Part shown: in pieces, positions 6,382-10,736 of the stretch
Position numbering within the stretch: the stretch's first letter is position 1
How the letters are laid out: each line of letters begins with the position of its first letter
Origin: Clostridia bacterium
GTDB taxonomy: Bacteria > Bacillota > Clostridia > Oscillospirales > CAG-272
Assembly (NCBI GenBank): GCA_017451975.1
Contig: JAFTNI010000119.1
Span: forward strand, 1 to 10,736
Direction: 5' to 3'
Length of the DNA stretch: 10,736 bases
Program-made: the position numbers and the translations under genes
The notes under the pieces: generated by a model
The model's database searches: none
Seen by the model: only the letters and a program-made list of their open reading frames with translations
What the model was told of the DNA's origin: nothing

Positions 6382-7530
6382 ATGTTTGAGCTTACGAACG
6401 AGCAGAGAAAATGCTTCGCTCTGCCGCCCGTGGAGGCGCACTGGAAAAGAATTGAGGTAAAGCCGAGCCCGTACGATCTTTTCTATATGTACGCGTACCT
6501 CGACGGGCAAAGAGTCGTGAAGGTCATAAAGGTGTTCGACGACGCAGGGCAGGAAACCTACTGCGAATACGGCGTGAATGAAACGCTTTCAGAGGATGGC
6601 GCGAAGCTTTTGCCGAAGACGGCAAAGGGCAAGCCGCAGAATTTTAACACCTCTAACCTTGAGAAAAGAACGCCTGTGGGAATGGCGCTTTCGTACAACA
6701 GAGGGTATATTTCCGTTCCGAATCATACGAGCAGTAAATCGTACTACCGCTCCGATTATGAAGGCGCGGAAATCAGAAATTTCGGTGATTTTGAAAAGTG
6801 GGTAGAGGATTGGTGCAAGAATACTGGAGCAATGGAGCTTGACGATATTGAGCACTTTGCCGCCGAACCGAGGATGCACCAAAAATACAAAGAGGGCGAT
6901 TTTTTCAGGTACAGGATAAACCGCAGGCTTTGGGGCTATGGCAGAATTTTGCTCGATTTTGCAAAAATGCGCAAGGAAGGCACGGAGTTCTGGGATATTT
7001 TTATGGGCAAGCCGCTTTGCGTTGCCGTTTATCATATTGCCACGGAGGATGCGGGTGTGACGCCCGAAGCGCTCCGCGGCAAGCGGATGCTCCCCTCGCT
7101 GATGATAATGGACAATGTTTTCTACTACGGCGAATGCGAGATAATAGGCAATATGCCGCTTGAGGAGGAGGAGAAGGATTACCCCATACACTACGGCAGC
7201 AGCATAAGCCACGGCGAGCATCATATTATAAAATATCAGTGCGGCAGAACGTATATAAGCCTTGAGGGTGCAAAGGAGGTCTGCGAGGGCTTTCGCAACG
7301 GCGCAATTGGCTGGGACTTACACGTGAGCTTACCCGTGCTCCTAAAATGTATAGAGGAGGGCACGAATATGCCATACTGGAACCAACCGAAATTTTACAG
7401 GGCACGTGAGGACCTGCGCAACCCGAAATACAGCCGCGAGCTTGCGATTGTTCGCGCACAGATGGGTATTTGCGGTAAGAAGCTTTGGAGTAATTACTTT
7501 TTCAGAAGGGGGAAATTAAATGATTTTTGA
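6382..7530 (+). CDS. Imm26-like domain protein (immunity 26 / HocA-type), 382 aa
   Basis: Started at ATG 6382, the protein begins MFELTNEQRKCFALPPV, which I recall as the standard N-terminus of a gut-Firmicute family. A GGAAGGA box (6363-6369) lies 12 bases upstream; an ATG at 6361 overlapping the SDR stop has no ribosome site. An N-terminal region of about 165 residues of unknown fold precedes an Imm26-like segment (about 168-265) with EGDFFRYRINRRLWGYGRI, then FMGKPLCVAVYHIA and MIMDNVFYYGECEIIG. A C-terminal region of about 100 residues follows. Imm26 domains were defined in polymorphic-toxin immunity proteins, but no toxin is nearby and the gene lies in a metabolic-looking operon, so immunity is not supported here. 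The gene overlaps the next by 11 bases. Confidence 0.65.
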   Translation: MFELTNEQRKCFALPPVEAHWKRIEVKPSPYDLFYMYAYLDGQRVVKVIKVFDDAGQETYCEYGVNETLSEDGAKLLPKTAKGKPQNFNTSNLEKRTPVGMALSYNRGYISVPNHTSSKSYYRSDYEGAEIRNFGDFEKWVEDWCKNTGAMELDDIEHFAAEPRMHQKYKEGDFFRYRINRRLWGYGRILLDFAKMRKEGTEFWDIFMGKPLCVAVYHIATEDAGVTPEALRGKRMLPSLMIMDNVFYYGECEIIGNMPLEEEEKDYPIHYGSSISHGEHHIIKYQCGRTYISLEGAKEVCEGFRNGAIGWDLHVSLPVLLKCIEEGTNMPYWNQPKFYRAREDLRNPKYSRELAIVRAQMGICGKKLWSNYFFRRGKLNDF

Positions 7531-8485
7531 AAAGCAAATAATTAATATGTACAATGGCATGGCGTACACGCGATGCGACGATAACGGCACGGCGTTTTAC
7601 TTTTCGGCAGAGGATTTCCACGGCTTACACAGGGAAGCATACCCGTTTAAATCCTCCATGGGGCATATGCTTTCGGGGTATATCTATTACTACGATAACC
7701 CGAAGGCGGGCAGGCTCGTTGTTTTCGACCACGGCTTCGGCGGCGGCCACAGGTCTTATATGAGGGAGATAGAAATGCTCTGCGACCAAGGCTACACGGT
7801 TTTTGCATATGACCACACGGGCTGTATGGAATCGGGCGGGGCAAACCCCAACGGCATGGCGCAGTCGCTTTGCGACCTCAACGATGCCCTCGACGTTATA
7901 AAAAGCGATGCGCGCTTCGCGGGCTTCGATATTTCCGTTATGGGGCATAGCTGGGGCGGCTTTTCCACGCTGAATATTGCGGTGCTTCACGGCGAGGTTT
8001 CGCGCGCGGTGGTGCTTTCGGGCTTCGTTTCTGTGCCCATGCTCGTGGGCTCCTTCTTCGGCGGTATTATGAAGCCTTACAGAAAGCCCGTTATGGCGCT
8101 TGAAAAAGCGGCAAACCCGCGCTTTGTGGGCTTCAACGCTGTGGAAAGCCTCAGTAAATCAAAGGTAAAGGCGCTGCTTATTTACTCCGACAATGATAGA
8201 ATGTGCTGTAAAAACCCGCATTACGACGCGCTTGCCAAAGGGCTTGCGGGCAAAGAAAACGTAAAGCTCATGCTCGTTTCGGGCAAGGGGCATAACCCCA
8301 ACTACACGGCAGACGCCGTGGCGTACCTCGGCGAATACGTTTCGGCAAAGGGCAAGCTTACAAAGAAAAAGCAGCTTGAAACGGAAGCGCAAAGGGCGGC
8401 TTTTGTTTCCTCGTGGGATTGGGGCAGAATGACGGCGCAGGATGAAAGCGTATGGAAAGAAATATTTGCGTGGCTTGATGAATAA
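7520..8485 (+). CDS. Alpha/beta hydrolase (serine esterase/lipase-like)
   Basis: This encodes 321 residues with a complete alpha/beta-hydrolase layout: HGFGGG oxyanion region (71-76), YDHTGCMESGG (97-107), nucleophile elbow GHSWGG with Ser144, an acid at Asp224 or Asp226 in IYSDNDRM, and catalytic His258 in GKGHNP. No signal peptide or lipobox is seen, so it is probably cytosolic. AAGGGGG (7506-7512) lies 7 bases before ATG 7520, and the start overlaps the Imm26-like gene by 11 bases, suggesting coupled translation. A C-terminal helical tail (from about residue 275) lies outside the core fold. It is the last gene of the second operon, followed by a strong terminator. Likely ester, thioester or lactone hydrolysis; substrate unknown. 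Confidence 0.87.
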   Translation: MIFEKQIINMYNGMAYTRCDDNGTAFYFSAEDFHGLHREAYPFKSSMGHMLSGYIYYYDNPKAGRLVVFDHGFGGGHRSYMREIEMLCDQGYTVFAYDHTGCMESGGANPNGMAQSLCDLNDALDVIKSDARFAGFDISVMGHSWGGFSTLNIAVLHGEVSRAVVLSGFVSVPMLVGSFFGGIMKPYRKPVMALEKAANPRFVGFNAVESLSKSKVKALLIYSDNDRMCCKNPHYDALAKGLAGKENVKLMLVSGKGHNPNYTADAVAYLGEYVSAKGKLTKKKQLETEAQRAAFVSSWDWGRMTAQDESVWKEIFAWLDE

Positions 8486-8504
8486 ATCTTATCTTGTTAA
8501 ATGA

Positions 8505-8550
8505 TATAGAAAAAGCACTTTCGGAATTTCCCGAAAGTGCTTTTTCTATA
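8505..8550. terminator. Strong bidirectional terminator between convergent genes
   Basis: A perfect 20-bp stem (8505-8524 with 8531-8550) encloses a 6-nt loop; each strand has GAAAAAGC before and GCTTTTTC after the loop. It begins 20 bases past the hydrolase stop and lies about 70 bases beyond the stop of the convergent lipoprotein gene, so it can serve both. Confidence 0.9.
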
Positions 8551-8620
8551 ATAGTAATTTGCGCCGGAACAGTGCCTTATTTACCGCGCGTGCGTTCATT
8601 TTTGCACACTTTTTCTGAAA

Positions 8621-9580
8621 TCAATTCCAATCGGGGTCGAGCAGGGGCGGCGGCACATTATCTGCCCAGCCGATGTAAAAGGCTGTGGCTTCGCCTATAT
8701 TGTTGCCACGGATATTGAAGCTTGTGGAAAGCATAATATCGTTGGGGTAGTAGGCACGGGCGAGCTTTTTGCGCGCGGCTGCGGCGTAAAAATCCTCTGC
8801 GCCGAAAAGGTGAAGCATTTCGTGCGCAATAACAGAGGCTTGAAAGCCTTTATGCTCGGTTTCGGCCGAGCCCAAGTCGCGGGCGAAAATTATACAATGC
8901 TCGTCGATTTTCATAGTTTCGTCTTTCTTGGGGTTTATGGCGTATGCAGTGCCGTCTTTATTGAATATCGTCAGGCAAACGACCTCGTCGGTTTTGTAAA
9001 GTATGCGGAAGCGGTTAAGCATAGACACCGTGTTGGAAAAGCCTGCGGCGTTTGCGGCTTGCACAAGAACGTCTATGGTAGCAAGCCCCGTATTTCTTAC
9101 GCTTTCGATGACTTCGCCGCTGTAATATACGGATTTATAAGTTTTTTCTATGCTGAGCTCAAGGCTTACGCCGTATTTAGCCGCTTCTTTTTCAAGAAAT
9201 TCCAAGCCCGGCTCTATTTCCTTTTTTGTGAAGCTTTCTATTTCCGCATTTGTCCATTTGCTTTCGAAATCGTCCATAAAAAACAGGACGACGGCAACTT
9301 TACCGCTCAGGTCTTTACAAGTTCCTACGTTATAATCCTCACGGAATTTATTTATATATGAAAAATCCTTTTGCGGCGCTTTCGTGCTTTCCGCTGTGCT
9401 TGCCTGCGCGGTGCTCTGCACGGTTTTGCTGCTCTCTGCGGTGGTGGCGTGTGTGCTTGTCTGTGTGGCGCTCGTATGTGAGGAAGTAATGCCTGTGCTT
9501 TTTTCCCCTGAGCAAGAGGAGCAGAGAAGGCAAGCCACCGCAAGCAAAGCCACAGCGGCGAGGGTGAATATTTTTTTCAT
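8621..9580 (-). CDS. Secreted lipoprotein with a metzincin-like zinc protease motif
   Basis: This encodes 319 residues. A lysine-containing N-terminus and hydrophobic core (residues 1-19) lead to LCSSC, giving a probable lipid-anchored Cys23 (Cys17 in LAVAC is an alternative). A Ser/Thr/Ala-rich linker (about 25-70) follows, as expected for a cell-wall spacer, then a globular domain. HEMLHLFGAED (253-263) fits the metzincin pattern HExxHxxGxxH/D, with His253, His257 and probably Asp263 as zinc ligands and Glu254 catalytic. NDIM (280-283) further on is a candidate Met-turn. I infer a surface-anchored peptidase, possibly of the HExxHxxGxxD kind known from snapalysin. AAAGG lies about 9 bases before the ATG (minus strand). 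It has its own promoter (9618-9646) and diverges from the downstream 180-residue gene. Confidence 0.82.
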   Translation of the reverse strand: MKKIFTLAAVALLAVACLLCSSCSGEKSTGITSSHTSATQTSTHATTAESSKTVQSTAQASTAESTKAPQKDFSYINKFREDYNVGTCKDLSGKVAVVLFFMDDFESKWTNAEIESFTKKEIEPGLEFLEKEAAKYGVSLELSIEKTYKSVYYSGEVIESVRNTGLATIDVLVQAANAAGFSNTVSMLNRFRILYKTDEVVCLTIFNKDGTAYAINPKKDETMKIDEHCIIFARDLGSAETEHKGFQASVIAHEMLHLFGAEDFYAAAARKKLARAYYPNDIMLSTSFNIRGNNIGEATAFYIGWADNVPPPLLDPDWN

Positions 9581-9617
9581 AATTTTCCGCCTTTCGCGTT
9601 TGATTTACCTTAAATAT

Positions 9618-9646
9618 ATTTTATCATAACATATGTTTAGAGTCAA
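9618..9646 (-). promoter_or_regulatory. Promoter of the lipoprotein gene (TTGACT-N17-TGaTAAAAT)
   Basis: On the minus strand TTGACT (9646-9641), a 17-base spacer and TAAAAT (9623-9618) with extended -10 TG (9626-9625). The start would be near 9611, about 31 bases before the ATG at 9580. A palindrome AACATATGTT (9628-9637) lies in the spacer. Confidence 0.68.
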
Positions 9647-9683
9647 GCGGTGACTATAATAGCAAAAATTTTTCATTTCAATT

Positions 9684-9711
9684 TTGAAAAATCAAAAATA
9701 TATGTTATAAT
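9684..9711 (+). promoter_or_regulatory. Promoter of the 180-residue gene (TTGAAA-N16-TGtTATAAT)
   Basis: TTGAAA (9684-9689), a 16-base spacer and a full-consensus TATAAT (9706-9711) with extended -10 TG (9703-9704). The predicted start, near 9718, is about 28 bases before ATG 9746. It is back to back with the lipoprotein promoter. Confidence 0.72.
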
Positions 9712-9745
9712 GTAAATATCAAAGCCGATTATTAAGGAGAGAGAA

Positions 9746-10288
9746 ATGAAGTTTGAAATTTATTCAGAGGCGAAATGCAGAGATGTGAAAATAAACGGTG
9801 ATACCTGGTGCAGATTAGAGGCGGTAGCGAATGAATGCCGCTATACGTTTTTTCCCTCGAACGTGCCGAGTGAATACGGCGGGGCAGCGGGGGTAGGAGA
9901 GATTGAAGGCAAGATTTTGTGCGGCACGCAAGAAATCGCGATGAAATGCCTTGAAGCCCTTGCTGAGCTTATAGAAAACGGATACAGTGAGCCTATGCGC
10001 TGGCTTGTCGCGCTTGATATGGGCGATATTATGACTCATGTTTTCAACGGCAGCACTATGCAATATTTGCACTGCGGCAATATAAGTGAGAAAACGGCGG
10101 AATCAGCAAAGCTCCCGAATGGTACTGCGGTTATGTTTGCGTCGTTCTGCTTGACATCAGAGGAAAAATCGGCAAGCTTTTGCGAAACTTTTCTTGAGCA
10201 GATTTGCCCCGATTCCTGTGAAAGCGTGTGGTGGCAGTTGTCTGCTTGCGAATATGGCGCTGCAGCTGTTGATATATGGTATAGATGA
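9746..10288 (+). CDS. Unknown Cys-rich 180-residue protein
   Basis: The gene is well supported: a consensus promoter, AAGGAG (9734-9739) 6 bases before ATG 9746, and an open frame of 180 codons with coding-like composition. The product appears soluble and holds 11 cysteines (residues 11, 22, 31, 59, 68, 110, 135, 146, 154, 158, 168), about 6%, with five in the last 46 residues (CxxxC at 154-158). There is no signal peptide, so disulphides are not expected, and no spaced pair forms an obvious zinc knuckle. LHCGN (108-112) and aromatic WW/WY near the C-terminus are the other visible features. I do not recognise a family. It stands alone, divergent from the lipoprotein and convergent with the tRNA cluster. 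Confidence 0.8.
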   Translation: MKFEIYSEAKCRDVKINGDTWCRLEAVANECRYTFFPSNVPSEYGGAAGVGEIEGKILCGTQEIAMKCLEALAELIENGYSEPMRWLVALDMGDIMTHVFNGSTMQYLHCGNISEKTAESAKLPNGTAVMFASFCLTSEEKSASFCETFLEQICPDSCESVWWQLSACEYGAAAVDIWYR

Positions 10289-10305
10289 AGTATTTGAAAG
10301 AAAGA

Positions 10306-10323
10306 GCACTGCGAAAGCAGTGC
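10306..10323 (-). terminator. Small GNRA hairpin, possible minus-strand terminator
   Basis: GCACTGC (10306-10312) and GCAGTGC (10317-10323) form a 7-bp stem with a GAAA loop on the plus strand. Read on the minus strand the stem is followed by the T-rich TCTTTCTTTC, giving a weak terminator. It also begins 18 bases after the stop of the plus-strand gene but has no U tract in that direction. Confidence 0.5.
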
Positions 10324-10386
10324 GGGATCGAACCCGATCGGCTATCGCCGAGAGATTTGATTCTATTGACGGGAAACAAAAAGAAA
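10323..10386. repeat. 64-bp direct repeat, copy 1
   Basis: This stretch matches 10528-10591 at 63 of 64 positions (the difference is G at 10353 against A at 10558). It contains two short stem motifs, CGGG-ATCGAA-CCCG and CGGC-TATC-GCCG, and ends in ACAAAAAGAAA leading into a terminator stem. The plus strand then continues TTTGGTGAC, as it does after copy 2. Confidence 0.93.
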
Positions 10387-10398
10387 GCTAGCGCTTTC
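10383..10398 (-). terminator. Short hairpin terminator at the end of repeat copy 1
   Basis: GAAAGC (10383-10388) and GCTTTC (10393-10398) pair around a 4-base loop. On the minus strand the stem runs into CTTTTTGTTT, a U-rich tail. The arrangement copies that at repeat copy 2, where the stem is much longer (18 bp). Confidence 0.5.
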
Positions 10399-10412
10399 CT
10401 TTGGTGACGTCA

Positions 10413-10478
10413 GTCGCCGCCGTGAGTCGTTTTGCGCGCAAATCGCAGATTTGCTTCAAAACTCGCACTTGGGGCGAC
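10413..10478. repeat. Nested palindrome of about 66 bases
   Basis: Three complementary pairs are nested around one centre: GTCGCC (10413-10418) with GGCGAC (10473-10478), GTTTTG (10429-10434) with CAAAAC (10457-10462), and GCAAATC (10438-10444) with GATTTGC (10448-10454) around a 3-base loop. As RNA it would form one long interrupted hairpin. It has no ribosome site or obvious promoter. Confidence 0.6.
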
Positions 10479-10485
10479 ACCGCTT

Positions 10486-10515
10486 GCAAAAACAACCCGT
10501 CCGGGTTGTTTTTGC
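10486..10515. terminator. Terminator-like hairpin between the two repeats
   Basis: A 13-bp stem (10486-10498 with 10503-10515) around the loop GTCC has the form GCAAAAACAACCC/GGGTTGTTTTTGC. The T-rich arm on each strand makes it a plausible bidirectional intrinsic terminator, though no gene ends directly beside it. Confidence 0.6.
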
Positions 10516-10527
10516 TTCGCTAACATA

Positions 10528-10591
10528 CGGGATCGAACCCGATCGGCTATCGCCGAGAAATTTGATTCTATTGACGGGAAACAAAAAGAAA
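10528..10591. repeat. 64-bp direct repeat, copy 2 (next to tRNA-Glu)
   Basis: This is the partner of the copy at 10323-10386, exactly 205 bases away. It adjoins and partly enters the terminator of the tRNA-Glu gene. On the minus strand it contains GGGTTCGATCCCG, which resembles the T-arm of the adjacent tRNA-Glu (GGGTTCGATTCCCG) with one base missing. Confidence 0.93.
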
Positions 10592-10621
10592 ACGCATCGC
10601 TTTTGCGATGCGTTTTCTTTT
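10583..10621 (-). terminator. Terminator of the tRNA cluster
   Basis: A perfect 18-bp stem (10583-10600 with 10605-10622) and a four-base loop follow the CCA end of tRNA-Glu directly on the minus strand; the stem leads into TTTTTGTTT. The last paired base is the terminal position of the tRNA gene, so the boundary is set here at 10621. Confidence 0.88.
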
Positions 10622-10696
10622 TGGTGACCCGTACGGGAATCGAACCCATGTTACAGCCGTGAAAGGGCCGTGTCTTAACCGCTTGACCAACGGGCC
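10622..10696 (-). tRNA. tRNA-Glu (anticodon UUC), CCA encoded
   Basis: The minus strand folds as a full cloverleaf of 75 nt: acceptor GGCCCGT/ACGGGTC with one G-T pair, a D-arm with GTCAAGCGGTTAAGAC, anticodon stem CGGCC/GGCTG around CTTTCAC (anticodon TTC, glutamate), T-arm ATGGG-TTCGATT-CCCGT, discriminator A and an encoded CCA (10624-10622). The anticodon stem has one wobble pair where CCGCC/GGCGG is more usual. A further tRNA lies four bases upstream on the same strand, so both come from one transcript ending at the hairpin at 10583-10621. Plus-strand frames here are antisense to the tRNA and not genes. Confidence 0.95.
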
Positions 10697-10700
10697 ATTG

Positions 10701-10736
10701 TGGTAGCGGAAGTCGGATTTGAACCAACGACCTGTC
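10701..10736 (-). tRNA. 3' part of a second tRNA, isotype unresolved (runs off the window)
   Basis: The minus strand shows a T-arm (GTTGG-TTCAAAT-CCGAC), an acceptor strand TTCCGCT, discriminator A and encoded CCA (10703-10701). The partner acceptor strand would read AGCGGAA beyond the window edge. The anticodon is not included, so the amino acid cannot be assigned. It precedes tRNA-Glu by a four-base spacer in the same transcription unit. Confidence 0.88.

Larger units (their letters stand above)
10289..10582. other. Gene-free repeat and terminator region downstream of the tRNAs
   Basis: No convincing gene is seen here. The stretch is made of a 7-bp GNRA hairpin, the first 64-bp repeat, a small terminator, a nested palindrome of about 66 bases, a 13-bp terminator hairpin and most of the second 64-bp repeat. 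Open frames crossing it on both strands are composed of these repeats and of antisense tRNA, lack ribosome sites and are best regarded as chance frames. Confidence 0.75.

Noticed and set aside
6589..7224. Minus-strand frame of 211 codons
   Set aside because: It is a shadow of the Imm26-like gene; composition and motifs support only the plus-strand reading.
8494..8718. Plus-strand frame of 74 codons after the hydrolase
   Set aside because: It starts just before the 20-bp terminator, reads through it and enters the antisense of the lipoprotein gene; no ribosome site.
8810..9361. Plus-strand frame of 183 codons
   Set aside because: It is antisense to the lipoprotein gene, which has a lipobox, a zinc motif, a ribosome site and a promoter; the plus frame has none of these.
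10323..10591. CRISPR array
   Set aside because: There are only two repeat copies, 64 bp long and separated by 141 bases that hold terminators and a palindrome; no cas genes are present.
10432..10662. Plus-strand frame of 76 codons ending in a VTRTGIEP-type sequence
   Set aside because: It is built from the 64-bp repeat, the terminator and antisense tRNA-Glu, with no ribosome site. It matches the typical look of spurious proteins translated across tRNA genes.
10410..10727. Minus-strand frame of 105 codons across the tRNA cluster
   Set aside because: It runs straight through tRNA-Glu, its terminator and the repeats, so it cannot be a real gene alongside them.

Overview
The window looks like chromosomal DNA from a gut-type Firmicute, probably class Clostridia. 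The grounds are strong AAGGAG-type ribosome sites, tightly packed and overlapping genes, extended -10 promoters, many ATA/AGA codons beside GC-rich third positions, encoded tRNA CCA ends, and protein families common in intestinal Clostridia. This is inference; no ribosomal or marker gene is present. No CRISPR array, IS element, phage gene or replication origin was seen.

Layout. (1) 1-504: remnant of a patatin-like phospholipase on the minus strand. It has lost its catalytic serine region and its C-terminal half but keeps a near-consensus promoter and a terminator; a GC-rich palindromic repeat lies just beyond its 3' end. (2) 539-4803: one promoter drives five closely spaced plus-strand genes: an AttH/CrtC-type lipocalin-like protein, a MalY/PatB-type C-S lyase or aminotransferase, a KynB-like cyclase/amidohydrolase, a 159-residue protein of unknown family, and a short-chain dehydrogenase (SDR). 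(3) 4890-8550: a second promoter, wrapped in a perfect 14-bp inverted repeat, drives a VUT/YhhQ-type transporter, a second SDR, an Imm26-like protein and an alpha/beta hydrolase, closed by a 20-bp-stem bidirectional terminator. (4) 8621-10288: a divergent pair, a secreted lipoprotein with a metzincin-type zinc site (minus) and a Cys-rich 180-residue protein of unknown family (plus), with back-to-back promoters. (5) 10289-10736: a minus-strand tRNA cluster (part of one tRNA, then tRNA-Glu(UUC)), its terminator, and a 64-bp direct repeat present twice 205 bp apart, with terminators and a nested palindrome between.

How the genes may work together. Blocks 2 and 3 are same-strand and may be partly co-transcribed, since no strong terminator separates them. 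Together they encode two SDRs, a lipocalin-like protein of the fold used for hydration and cyclisation of hydrophobic substrates, a C-S lyase, a cyclase-type hydrolase, an alpha/beta hydrolase and a permease. That resembles a small-molecule uptake and modification locus more than a set of housekeeping genes. Its substrate cannot be read from sequence. This is the best candidate here for an undescribed system, but the linkage is inferred from gene order only.
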